64,000 bases of DNA from assembly GCA_947652605.1 (NCBI GenBank), contig OX393578.1, positions 124,001 through 188,000 of the forward strand, read 5' to 3'. The translations under genes were made by a program, and so were the position numbers. This document shows, in pieces, positions 1 through 11,100 of the stretch (its first letter is position 1; every line of letters begins with the position of its first letter). The stretch comes from Elmis aenea. Lineage: Eukaryota; Arthropoda; Insecta; Coleoptera; Elmidae. The notes under the pieces are model-generated. The model was not told the origin of the DNA, searched no databases, and worked only from the letters and a program-made list of their open reading frames with translations.

Positions 1-2331
1 CTTCATCTACTCCTTCATCTCCTCCTTCATCTCCTCCTTCATCTCCTCCTTCATCTCCTCCTTCATCTCCTCCTTCATCTCCTTCTTCATCTCCTCCTTC
101 ATCGCCTCCTTCATCTCCTGCTTCATCTCCTCCTTCATCTCCTCCTTCATCTCCTCCTTCACCTCCTCCTTCATCTCCTACTTCATCTCCTCCTTCATCT
201 CCTCCTTCATCTCCTACTTCATCTCCTCCTTCATCTCCTCCTTCATCTCCTCCTTCATCTCCTCCTTCATCTCCTCCTTCATCTCCTCCTTGATCTCCTC
301 CTTCATCTCCTCCTTCATCTCCTCCTTCATCTCCTCCTTCATCTCCTCCTTCATCTCCTCCTTCATCTCCTCCTTCATCTCCTCCTTCATCTCCTCCTTC
401 ATCTCCTCCTTCATCTCCTCCTTCATCTCCTTCTTCATCTCCTCCTTCTTCTCCTGCTTCATCTCCTCCTTCATCTTCTCCTTCATCTCCTCCGTCATCT
501 CCTCCATCATCTCCTCCTTCATCTCCATCTCCTCCATCATCTCCTCTTTCATCTCCTCCTTCATCTCCTCCTTCATCTCCTCCTTCATCTCCTCCTTCAT
601 CTCCTCCTTCATCTCCTCCTTCATCTCCTCCTTCATCTTCTCCTTCATCTCCTCCGTCATCTCCTCCATCATCTCCTCCTTCATCTCCATCTCCTAATTC
701 ATCTCCTCCTTCATCTCCTCCTTCATCTCCTCCTTCATCTCCTCCTTCATCTCCTCCTTCATCTCCTCCTTCATCTCCTCCTTCATCTCCTCCTTCATCT
801 CCTCCTTCATCTCCTCCTTCATCTCCTCCTTCATCTCCTCCTTCATCTCCTCCTTCATCTCCTCCTTCATCTCCTCCTTTATCTCCTCCTTCATCTCCTC
901 CTTCATCTCCTCCTTAATCTCCTCCTTCATCTCCTCCTTAATCTCCTCCTTCATCTCCTCCTTCATCTCCTCCTTCATCTCTTCCTTCATCTCCTCCTTC
1001 ATCTCCTTCATCTCCTGCTTCTTCTCCTGCTTTATCTCCTGCTTCATCTCCTGCTTTATCTCCTGCTTCATCTCCTCCTTCATCTCCTCCTTCATCTCCT
1101 CCTTCATCTCCTCCATCTCTTCCTTTATCTCTTCCTTCATCTCCTCCTTCATCTCCTCCTTCATCTCCTCCTTCATCTAATCCATCTCCTTCATCTCCTC
1201 CTTCATCTCCTCCTTCATCTCCTCCTTGATCTCCTCCTTGATCTCCTCCTTGATCTCCTCCTTCATCTCCTCCTTCATCTCCTCCTTCATCTCCTACTTC
1301 ATCTCCTCCTTCATCTCCTCCTTCATCTCCTTCATCTCCTCCTTCATCTCCTCCTTCATCTCCTCCTTCATCTCCTCCTTCATCTCCTTCATCTCCTCCT
1401 TCTTCTCCTCCTTCATCTCCTCCTTTATCTCCTCCTTCATCTCCTCCATCTCCTCCATCTCCTCCTTGATCACCTCCTTCATCTCCTCCTTCATCTCTTC
1501 CTTCATCTCCTCCTTGATCATCTCCTTCATCTCCTCCTTCATCTCCTCCTTCATCTCCTCCTTCATCTCCTCCTTCATCTTCTCCTTCATCTCCTCCTTT
1601 ATCTCTTCGTTCATCTCCTCCTTCATCTCCTGCTTCTTCTCTTGCTTTATCTCCTGCTTCATCTCCTACTTTATCTCCTGCTTCATCTCCTCCTTCATCT
1701 CCTCCTTCATCTCCTCCTTTATTTCCTCTTTCATCTCCTCCTTCATCTCCTCCTTCATCTCCTCCTTCATCTCCTCCTTCATCTCCTCCTTCATCTCCTC
1801 CTTCATCTCCTCCTTCATCTCCTCCTTCATCTCCTCCTTCATCTCCTCCTTCATCTCCTCCTTCATCTCCTCCTTTATCTCTTCGTTCATCTCCTCCTTC
1901 ATCTCCTGCTTCTTCTCCTGCTTTATCTCCTGCTTCATCTCCTGCTTTATCTCCTGCTTCATCTCCTCCTTCATCTCCTCCTTCATCTCCTCTTTCATCT
2001 CCTCCTTCATCTCCTCCTTCATCTCCTCCTTCATCTCCTTCTTCATCTCCTCCTTCATCTCCTCCTTCATCTCCTCCTTCATGTCCTCCTTCATCTCCTC
2101 CTTCATCTTCTCCTTCATCTCCTCCTTCATCTCCTCCTTCATCTCCTCCTTCATGTCCTCCTTCATCTCCTCCTTCATCTTCTCCTTCATCTCCTTCTTC
2201 ATCTACTCCTTCATCTCCTCCTTCATCTCCTCCTTCATCTCCTCCTTCATCTCCTTCATCTCCTCCTTCGTCTTTTCCTTCTTCTTCTCCTTCATCTCCT
2301 CCTTCATCTCGACCTTCTTCTTCATTTCCTT
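1..2331. repeat. Module A1: 12-bp minisatellite, left end beyond window
   Basis: Tandem copies (about 194 in the window) of CTTCATCTCCTC with point variants (TTCTTC, TGCTTC, TTGATC, TTTATC) and occasional 3- or 9-bp slips. The plus strand is almost pure C/T apart from one A per unit. Because 12 is a multiple of three and the unit has no stop, frames stay open on both strands (ISSF and LLLH on plus; MKEE and GGDE on minus). These are not genes. The array ends in a degenerate pyrimidine stretch containing one GACC interruption just before module B. Confidence 0.95.
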
Positions 2332-5300
2332 CTACAGCAAATGGCTTCAAACTTCGTATACACATTAGTTATGAGCGATTTAAGGATTATTAGCCCCTAA
2401 ATACGATTTTTAATTTTTCGTGAAAAATGGGAAAAGTGCAAGGGCTATATAGTCTTTGCACTTTTTTCGACCAAAAAAATCGATTTTCTTAAAACTATAG
2501 CAAATGGCTTCAAACTTCTTAAACACGTTAGTTACGAGCAAGTTAAGGATTATTAGCCCCTAAATACGATTTTTAATTTTTCGCGAAAAATGGGAAAAGT
2601 ACAAAGGCTATATATAGTCTGCACTTTTTTCGACAAAAAAATCGATTTTCTTAAAACTACAGCAAATGGCTTCAAACTTCTTATACACGTTAGTTATGAG
2701 CGAATTAAGGATTATTAGCCCCTAAATACGATTTTTAATTTTTCGTGAAAAATGGGAAAAGTACAAAGGCTATAGTCTTTGCACTTTTTTCGACAAAAAA
2801 ATCGATTTTCTTAAAACTATAGCAAATGGCTTCAAACTTCTTAAACACGTTAGTTACGAGCAATTTAAGGATTATTAGCCCCTAAATACGATTTTTAATT
2901 TTTCGCGAAAAATGGGAAAAGTACAAAGGCTATAGTCTTTGCACTTTTTTCGACAAAAAAATCGATTTTCTTAAAACTACAGCAAATGGCTTCAAACTTC
3001 TTATACACGTTAGTTACGAGCAAGTTAAGGATTATTAGCCCCTAAATACGATTTTTAATTTTTCGTGAAAAATGGGAAAAGTACAAAGGCTATAGTCTTT
3101 GCACTTTTTTCGACAAAAAAAATCGATTTTCTTAAAACTACAGCAAATGGCTTCAAACTTCTTATACACGTTAGTTATGAGCGAATTAAGGATTATTAGC
3201 CCCTAAATACGATTTTTAATTTTTCGTGAAAAATGGGAAAAGTACAAAGGCTAGTCTTTGCACTTTTTTCGACAAAAAAATCGATTTTCTTAAAACTATA
3301 GCAAATGGCTTCAAACTTCTTAAACACGTTAGTTACGAGCAAGTTAAGGATTATTAGCCCCTAAATACGATTTTTAATTTTTCGCGAAAAATGGGAAAAG
3401 TACAAAGGCTATAGTCTTTGCACTTTTTTCGACAAAAAAATCGATTTTCTTAAAACTACAGCAAATGGCTTCAAACTTCTTATACAAGTTAGTTATGAGC
3501 GAATTAAGGATTATTAGCCCCTAAATACGATTTTTAATTTTTCGCGAAAAATGGGAAAAGTACAAAGGCTATAGTCTTTGCACTTTTTTCGACAAAAAAA
3601 TCGATTTTCTTAAAACTACAGCAAATGGCTTCAAACTTCTTATACACGTTAGTTACGAGCAAGTTAAGGATTATTAGCCCCTAAATACGATTTTTAATTT
3701 TTCGCGAAAAATGGGAAAAGTACAAAGGCTATAGTCTGCACTTTTTTCGACAAAAAAATCGATTTTCTTAAAACTACAGCAAATGGCTTCAAACTTCTTA
3801 TACACGTTAGTTATGAGCGAATTAAGGATTATTAGCCCCTAAATACGATTTTTAATTTTTCGTGAAAAATGGGAAAAGTACAAAGGCTATAGTCTTTGCA
3901 CTTTTTTCGACAAAAAAATCGATTTTTTTAAAACTATAGCAAATGGCTTCAAACTTCTTAAACACGTTAGTTACGAGCAAGTTAAGGATTATTAGCCCCT
4001 AAATACGATTTTTAATTTTTCGCGAAAAATGGGAAAAGTACAAAGGCTATAGTCTGCACTTTTTTCGACAAAAAAATCGATTTTCTTAAAACTACAGCAA
4101 ATGGCTTCAAACTTCTTATACACGTTAGTTATGAGCGAATTAAGGATTATTAGCCCCTAAATACGATTTTTAATTTTTCGTGAAAAATGGGAAAAGTACA
4201 AAGGCTATAATATATAGTCTTTGCACTTTTTTCGACAAAAAAATCGATTTTTTTAAAACTATAGCAAATGGCTTCAAACTTCTTAAACACGTTAGTTACG
4301 AGCAAGTTAAGGATTATTAGCCCCTAAATACGATTTTTAATTTTTCGCGAAAAATGGGAAAAGTACAAAGGCTATAGTCTTTGCACTTTTTTCGACAAAA
4401 AAATCGATTTTCTTAAAACTACAGCAAATGGCTTCAAACTTCTTATACACGTTAGTTACGAGCAAGTTAAGGATTATTAGCCCCTAAATACGATTTTTAA
4501 TTTTTCGCGAAAAATGGGAAAAGTACAAAGGCTATAGTCTGCACTTTTTTCGACAAAAAAATCGATTTTCTTAAAACTACAGCAAATGGCTTCAAACTTC
4601 TTATACACGTTAGTTATGAGCGAATTAAGGATTATTAGCCCCTAAATACGATTTTTAATTTTTCGCGAAAAATGGGAAAAGTACAAAGGCTATAGTCTTT
4701 GCACTTTTTTCGACAAAAAAATCGATTTTCTTAAAACTATAGCAAATGGCTTCAAACTTCTTAAACACGTTAGTTACGAGCAAGTTAAGGATTATTAGCC
4801 CCTAAATACGATTTTTAATTTTTCGCGAAAAATGGGAAAAGTACAAAGGCTATAGTCTTTGCACTTTTTTCGACAAAAAAATCGATTTTCTTAAAACTAC
4901 AGCAAATGGCTTCAAACTTCTTAAACACGTTAGTTATGAGCAATTTAAAGATTATTAGCCCCTAAATACGATTTTTAATTTTTCGTGAAAAATGGGAAAA
5001 GTACAAAGGCTATAGTCTTTGCACTTTTTTCGACAAAAAAATCGATTTTCTTAAAACTATAGCAAATGGCTTCAAACTTCTTAAACACGTTAGTTACGAG
5101 CAAGTTAAGGATTATTAGCCCCTAAATACGATTTTTAATTTTTCGCGAAAAATGGGAAAAGTACAAAGGCTATAGTCTTTGCACTTTTTTCGACAAAAAA
5201 ATCGATTTTCTTAAAACTACAGCAAATGGCTTCAAACTTCTTATACAAGTTAGTTATGAGCGAATTAAGGATTATTAGCCCCTAAATACGATTTTTAATT

Positions 5301-5860
5301 TTTCGCGAAAAATGGGAAAAGTACAAAGGCTATAGTCTTTGCACTTTTTTCGACAAAAAAATCGATTTTCTTAAAACTACAGCAAATGGCTTCAAACTTC
5401 TTATACACGTTAGTTACGAGCAAGGTAAGGATTATTAGCCCCTAAATACGATTTTTAATTTTTCGCGAAAAATGGGAAAAGTACAAAGGCTATAGTCTTT
5501 GCACTTTTTTCGACAAAAAAATCGATTTTCTTAAAACTACAGCAAATGGCTTCAAACTTCTTAAACACGTTAGTTACGAGCAATTTAAGGATTATTAGCC
5601 CCTAAATACGATTTTTAATTTTTCGCGAAAAATGGGAAAAGTACAAAGGCTTATAGTCTTTGCACTTTTTTCGACAAAAAAATCGATTTTCTTAAAACTA
5701 CAGCAAATGGCTTCAAACTTCTTAAACACGTTAGTTATGAGCAATTTAAGGATTATTAGCCCCTAAATACGATTTTTAATTTTTCGCGAAAAATGGGAAA
5801 AGTACAAAGGCTATAGTCTTTGCACTTTTTTCGACAAAAAAATCGATTTTCTTAAAACTA
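2332..5860. repeat. Module B1: ~160-bp AT-rich satellite, about 22 monomers
   Basis: Monomers run from CAGCAAATGGCTTCAAACTTC to TCGATTTTCTTAAAACTA. Measured spacings of CAAATGGC include 162, 160, 160, 161 and 158 bp. Length changes come from a (TA)n run after AAAGGC, from loss of TT in TAGTCTTTGCAC (giving TAGTCTGCAC), and from A-run length. Two subtypes tend to alternate: TTATACACGTTAGTTATGAGCGAATT and TTAAACACGTTAGTTACGAGCAAGTT type monomers. Each unit holds a palindrome around TTTTTCGCGAAAAA (or the CGTG variant) and one around AAAATCGATTTT. No credible ORF is present. Confidence 0.95.
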
Positions 5861-5963
5861 CCCTCGGACCCTCTGACCCTCGGACCCTCGGACCCTCGGA
5901 CCCTCGGACCCCCGGACTCTCGGACTCTCGGACTCTCGGACTCTCGGACTCTTGGACCCTCGG
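5861..5963. repeat. Module C1: 8-bp CCCTCGGA array
   Basis: About 13 copies of CCCTCGGA. The right half carries CTCTCGGA variants and ends in CTTGGACCCTCGG. Read on the minus strand, the CCC-bearing units give GGG runs separated by five bases (TCCGA). Three units make 24 bp, so the frames stay open and read as EGPRVRGS-type peptides, which is an artefact of the repeat. Confidence 0.93.
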
Positions 5964-6897
5964 TACAGGCACATTCTGCATTTTTAACGTTATTGCAACG
6001 GAGATTCTTGTGTCTGCACTCGACCGTCATTGCAACGGAGAATGTGTTAGTATTTTTGCCCTACCGGCGAATCGTCGTGATCGGCCCGAGGGATACGCGA
6101 TCGTTGGATCCGACTGCGAACCGCAAAAACATTTATTCGGATGATGAAGCCCGAGCGACTTCCGTACTTTTACCGTCATTGCAACAAAGATTCATGTGCT
6201 TGCACTCGACCGTCATTGCAACGGAGAATGTGTCTAATTTTGCCCGTCATAGCAACGGAGAATGTGGCTGTAGATTTGACCGTCAATGCAACGGAGAATG
6301 GGCCTGCACGTTTACCGGTATTGCAACGGAGATTCTTGTGTCTGCACTCGACCGTCATTGCAACGGAGAATGTGTTAGTATTTTTGCCCTACCGGCGAAT
6401 CGTCGTGATCGGCCCGAGGGATACGCGATCGTTGGATCCGACTGCGAACCGCAAAAACATTTATTCGGATGATGAAGCCCGAGCGACTTCCGTACTTTTA
6501 CCGTCATTGCAACAAAGATTCATGTGCTTGCACTCGACCGTCATTGCAACGGAGAATGTGTCTAATTTTGCCCGTCATAGCAACGGAGAATGTGGCTGTA
6601 GATTTGACCGTCAATGCAACGGAGAATGGGCCTGCACGTTTGCCGGTATTGCAACGGAGATTCTTGTGTCTGCACTCGACCGTCATTGCAACGGAGAATG
6701 TGTCTAATTTTGCCCGTCATAGCAACGGAGAATGTGCCTGTACCTTTGACCGTCATTGCAACGGAGAATTGGTCTGCATTTTTAACGTTATTGCAACGGA
6801 GATTCTTGTGTCTGCACTCGACCGTCATTGCAACGGAGAATGTGTTAGTATTTTTGCCCGTCATTGCGACCGAGAATGTGCTTGTACCTTTGACCGT
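5964..6897. repeat. Module D1a: 36-bp repeats with an embedded ~115-bp insert, twice
   Basis: Contiguous 36-bp units centred on CGTCATTGCAACGGAGAATG followed by a variable tail ending TTTGAC or TTTGCC. Many units can fold CCGT/ACGG around the TGCAATG loop. Two ~115-bp segments shared with the 322-bp family (around GGGATACGCGATCGTTGG) interrupt the units at about 6060 and 6388, giving a 328-bp secondary period. Open frames exist because 36 is divisible by three, but they overlap on both strands and are not preferred as genes. Confidence 0.9.
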
Positions 6898-7175
6898 CCT
6901 GTGGTATATGAAAGTAGTGGTTGTCAAGCCCGGAGGCTGAAACTGAAGCCCGAAGGCTGATTAACCCTAAGGTTGTTTTTAGAGCAGCGCACAGTGCCTA
7001 ATACTCGGTCAATAAATTACCCGCAGGTATTATATATTGGCGTCACTAAAGCGACGGAGTGTATAGGAGCTGAACTCCTGTGGTATGTAAAGGTATATCA
7101 AGCCCGAAGGCTGAAATTTATGCCCGAAGGCTGTTAACCCGGAGGTTACTTAAGGTATCGGGGTCTCGCCTCGCG

Positions 7176-7315
7176 ACAAGACGAATCCCCGAGCTAAGGG
7201 CTGTGTCTCAACAGATGCAGCGTGGAAACTGCACTACCGAGTTCCACACCCTGCCAGAACGTAAGTCAGTAGTATTGGCGTCACTAATTATATGACGAAG
7301 CAATTGGCTACCTTA
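7176..7315 (-). pseudogene. 28S rRNA-derived chimeric fragment, copy 1
   Basis: Minus-strand 7315-7278 carries TAAGGTAGCCAATTGC, then TCGTCAT and TAATTAGTGACGC. This is the universally conserved large-subunit core that is the R2 retrotransposon and I-PpoI target (canonical TTAAGGTAGCCAAATGCC). About ten bases further on, 7266-7176 aligns by eye with the 28S 3' terminus: ACTTA, GGGTGT, GTAGTGCAGT, CACGCTGC, ATCTGTTGAGA, CAGCCC, ending GATTCGTCTTGT. In a real 28S gene these segments are more than 1 kb apart, so this is a deleted, non-functional rRNA fragment. The alignment rests on remembered eukaryotic 28S sequence. Confidence 0.8.
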
Positions 7316-7587
7316 TGCTGGAGCAAGCTCCTGTGGTATATGAAAGTAGTGGTTGTCAAGCCCGGAGGCTGAAATTGAAGCCCGAAGGCTGATTAACCCT
7401 AAGGTTGTTTTTAGAGCAACGCACAGTGCCTAATACTCAGACAATAAATTACCCGCAGGTATTATATATTGGCGTCGCTAAAGCGACGGAGTGTATAGGA
7501 GCTGAACTCCTGTGGTATGTAAAGGTATATCAAGCCCGAAGGCTGTTAACCCGGAGGTTACTTAAGGTATCGGGGTCTCGCCTCGCG

Positions 7588-7725
7588 ACAAGACGAATCC
7601 CCGAGCTAAGGGCTGTCTCAACAGATGCAGCGTGGAAACTGCACTACCGAGTTCCACACCCTGCCAGAACGTAAGTCAGTAGTATTGGCGTCACTAATTA
7701 TATGACGAAGCAATTGGCTACCTTA
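7588..7725 (-). pseudogene. 28S rRNA-derived chimeric fragment, copy 2
   Basis: Same arrangement as copy 1. It lacks the TG dinucleotide in GGCTGTGTCTC (plus strand), and all downstream copies of this second subtype share that deletion. R2-core part 7688-7725, 28S 3'-end part about 7588-7675. Confidence 0.8.
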
Positions 7726-7845
7726 TGCTGGAGCAAGCTCCTGTGGTATATGAAAGTAGTGGTTGTCAAGCCCGGAGGCTGAAACTGAAGCCCGAAGGCT
7801 GATTAACCCTAAGGTTGTTTTTAGAGCAACGCACAGTGCCTAATA

Positions 7846-8190
7846 TTCGGATGATGTAGCCCGCATTTTGGGGGCCGTCAAGTCGAAACTTGGCGGACAC
7901 CCGCGGGCACGTTGTGGTGTTAACAAAAATTGTCGTATGCTTTCGGATATGCCAAGGAGAGACTGGACTCCGCCGAACGATCGGGAATTTTCGTCGCCTC
8001 GCAATATGCGAAACACGCACTTATTCCGCTGTGACGCGGGAAAAATCCGTAATCGAAACGGAGACGGTCGCTCCAGGTACCGCGGTACTATAGACAACTT
8101 TACGGCCTAACATGCGCTCAGTCGTCCGCGGACGACGAACGAATTTTTCGCCGGGTCGCCGCGGTGAGGTGTTCATGTGTCTACATCTAC
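7846..8190. repeat. Module D1c: ~345-bp CpG-rich block of unknown origin
   Basis: It begins TTCGGATGATGTAGCCCGC and runs into GGTGTTCATGTGTCTACATC. It is not internally tandem, and the copies are nearly identical to each other. It contains palindromes GTACCGCGGTAC (8077-8088) and GTCGTCCGCGGACGAC (8121-8136). Overlapping frames of 67 to 94 codons are open on both strands at once, which reflects composition rather than coding. I do not recognise its source. Confidence 0.8.
8077..8136. other. Two perfect palindromes centred on CCGCGG
   Basis: A 12-bp palindrome (GTACCGCGGTAC) and a 16-bp palindrome (GTCGTCCGCGGACGAC) lie 32 bp apart. Both persist in the other D-c copies, for example 21673-21684 and 21717-21732. 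Function is unknown. They could be cruciform seeds or binding sites for a dimeric protein. Confidence 0.7.
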
Positions 8191-11100
8191 CGCCGAACCG
8201 TCGTGATCGGCCCGAGGGATACGCGATCGTTGGATCCGACTGCGAACCGCAAAAACATTTATTCGGATGATGAAGCCCGAGCGACTTCCGTACTTTTACC
8301 GTCATTGCAACGGAGATTCATGTGCTTGCACTCGACCGTCATTGCAACGGAGAATGTGTTAGTGGTATTCATGTGTCCGCACCTACCGGCAATCCGTCGT
8401 GATCGACCCAAGGGATACGCGATCGTTGGATCCGACTGCAAACCGCAAAAACATTTATTCGGATGATGACGCCCGAGCGACCTCGGTATTTTAAAGGAAC
8501 TTTTTCGGACGGCCGTGGATGATTACCAAAGAGTTCTCAAATTTTGCTTCTTAGACGTAGTCGGATGCGCTCTATTCTTTTAGCTACATGTCGAACAACG
8601 GATAAAAATTTTCTCACCGCAATTAACGGAGTTATGAATATTTTTGTAGACCGAGATGTTTTTATCGCCGGGTCGCCGAGACGTTGTGGTATTCATGTGT
8701 CCGCACCTACCGGCGATTCGTCGTGATCGGCCCGAGGGATACGCGATCGTTGGATCCGACTGCGAACCGCAAAAACATTTATTCGGATGATGAAGCCCGA
8801 GCGACTTCCGTACTTTTACCGTCATTGCAACGGAGATTCATGTGCTTGCACTCGACCGTCATTGCAACGGAGAATGTGTTAGTGGTATTCATGTGTCCGC
8901 ACCTACCGGCAATCCGTCGTGATCGGCCCGAGGGATACGCGATCGTTGGATCCGACTGCAAACCGCAAAAACATTTATTCGGATGATGACGCCCGAGCGA
9001 CCTCGGTATTTTAAAGGAACTTTTTCGGACGGCCGTGGATGATTACCAAAGAGTTCTCAAATTTTGCTTCTTAGACGTAGTCGGATGCGCTATTCTTTTA
9101 GCTACATGTCGAACACCGGATAAAAATTTTCTCACCGCAATTAACGGAGTTATGAATATTTTTGTAGACCGAGATGTTTTTATCGCCGGGTCGCCGAGAC
9201 GTTGTGGTATTCATGTGTCCGCACCTACCGGCGATTCGTCGTGATCGGCCCGAGGGATACGCGATCGTTGGATCCGACTGCGAACCGCAAAAACATTTAT
9301 TCGGATGATGACGCCCGAGCGACCTCGGTATTTTAAAGGAACTTTTTCGGACGGCCGTGGATGATTACCAAAGAGTTCTCAAATTTTGCTTCTTAGACGT
9401 AGTCGGATGCGCTATTCTTTTAGCTACATGTCGAACACCAGATAAAAATTTTCTCACCGCAATTAACGGAGTTATGAATATTTTTGTAGACCGAGATGTT
9501 TTTATCGCCGGGTCGCCGAGACGTTGTGGTATTCATGTGTCCGCACCTACCGGCGATTCGTCGTGATCGGTCCGAGGAATACGCGATCGTTGGATCCGAC
9601 TGCGAACCGCAAAAACATTTATTCGGATGATGACGCCCGAGCGACCTCGGTATTTTAAAGGAACTTTTTCGGACGGCCGTGGATGATTACCAAAAAGTTC
9701 TCAAATTTTGCTTCTTAGACGTAGTCGGATGCGCTATTCTTTTAGCTACATGTCGAACACCGGATAAAAATTTTCTCACCGCAATTAACGGAGTTATGAA
9801 TATTTTTGTAGACCGAGATGTTTTTATCGCCGGGTCGCCGAGACGTTGTGGTATTCATGTGTCCGCAACTACCGGCGATTCGTCGTGATCGGCCCGAGGG
9901 ATACGCGATCGTTGGATCCGACTGCGAACCGCAAAAACATTTATTCGGATGATGAAGCCCGAGCGACTTCCGTACTTTTACCGTCATTGCAACGGAGATT
10001 CATGTGCTTGCACTCGACCGTCATTGCAACGGAGAATGTGTTAGTGGTATTCATGTGTCCGCACCTACCGGCAATCCGTCGTGATCGGCCCGAGGGATAC
10101 GCGATCGTTGGATCCGACTGCAAACCGCAAAAACATTTATTCGGATGATGACGCCCGAGCGACCTCGGTATTTTAAAGGAACTTTTTCGGACGGCCGTGG
10201 ATGATTACCAAAGAGTTCTCAAATTTTGCTTCTTAGACGTAGTCGGATGCGCTATTCTTTTAGCTACATGTCGAACACCGGATAAAAATTTTCTCACCGC
10301 AATTAACGGAGTTATGAATATTTTTGTAGACCGAGATGTTTTTATCGCCGGGTCGCCGAGACGTTGTGGTATTCATGTGTCCGCACCTACCGGCGATTCG
10401 TCGTGATCGGCCCGAGGGATACGCGATCGTTGGATCCGACTGCGAACCGCAAAAACATTTATTCGGATGATGACGCCCGAGCGACCTCGGTATTTTAAAG
10501 GAACTTTTTCGGACGGCCGTGGATGATTACCAAAGAGTTCTCAAATTTTGCTTCTTAGACGTAGTCGGATGCGCTATTCTTTTAGCTACATGTCGAACAC
10601 CAGATAAAAATTTTCTCACCGCAATTAACGGAGTTATGAATATTTTTGTAGACCGAGATGTTTTTAACGCCGGGTCGCCGAGACGTTGTGGTATTCATGT
10701 GTCCGCACCTACCGGCGATTCGTCGTGATCGGTCCAAGGAATACGCGATCGTTGGATCCGACTGCGAACCGCAAAAACATTTATTCGGATGATGACGCCC
10801 GAGCGACCTCGGTATTTTAAAGGAACTTTTTCGGACGGCCGTGGATGATTACCAAAAAGTTCTCAAATTTTGCTTCTTAGACGTAGTCGGATGCGCTATT
10901 CTTTTAGCTACATGTCGAACACCGGATAAAAATTTTCTCACCGCAATTAACGGAGTTATGAATATTTTTGTAGACCGAGATGTTTTTATCGCCGGGTCGC
11001 CGAGACGTTGTGGTATTCATGTGTCCGCACCTACCGGCGATTCGTCGTGATCGGCCCGAGGGATACGCGATCGTTGGATCCGACTGCGAACCGCAAAAAC

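Larger units (their letters stand above)
6898..7845 (-). repeat. Module D1b: hairpin-rich block, two full copies and a partial third
   Basis: Copies start at CCTGTGGTATATGAAAG at 6898, 7330 and 7740 (432 and 410 bp, then partial). Short inverted repeats in the first copy are at 6927-6938, 6947-6958, 6963-6974, 7018-7029, 7041-7056, 7065-7079, 7101-7112, 7122-7131, 7136-7147 and 7320-7331. On the minus strand most loops read TTCG, TCCG or TGCG closed by C-G, with stems AGCC/GGCT, AACC/GGTT or TACC/GGTA. The rRNA-derived fragments listed separately lie in the same orientation. Strand is assigned from the rRNA sense. Confidence 0.85.

Noticed and set aside
2300..2340. Pyrimidine tract followed by CTACAG at the A-to-B junction, like a 3' splice site
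   Set aside because: It follows from a C/T-rich satellite meeting module B. A5 has CTACTG at the same place, and no donor site or downstream exon is evident.
5861..5963. Telomeric repeat for the 8-bp array
   Set aside because: The unit CCCTCGGA is not a known telomere type such as TTAGG, it is short and internal, and it recurs once per higher-order unit.
5964..6897. 36-bp repeats resembling a CRISPR array by length
   Set aside because: Units are contiguous without unique spacers, vary along their whole length, and lie in a eukaryotic satellite. No cas-like genes.
5993..6960. Open frames of 100-260 codons in the 36-bp repeats (ATENV / NGECV type)
   Set aside because: 36 bp is a multiple of three, so frames remain open on both strands at once. 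Translations are repeats only.
7176..7315. A functional 28S rRNA gene
   Set aside because: Only two short segments are present and they are joined with the intervening rRNA missing. No 18S, 5.8S or transcription unit is seen.
8205..8260. A tRNA-like B box in the reverse complement of GGATCCGACTGCGAACC
   Set aside because: GGTTCGCAGTC differs from the B-box consensus at key positions, and no A box or cloverleaf could be drawn.
9035..9244. A 69-codon frame (DDYQRVLKFCFLDVVGC...) repeated in each 322-bp unit
   Set aside because: It begins with GTG rather than ATG. The units at 24311, 41405 and 53503 have TGA in place of a Cys codon, and the first units of D1d and D2d are frameshifted by a 2-bp insertion. 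No sign of coding constraint.
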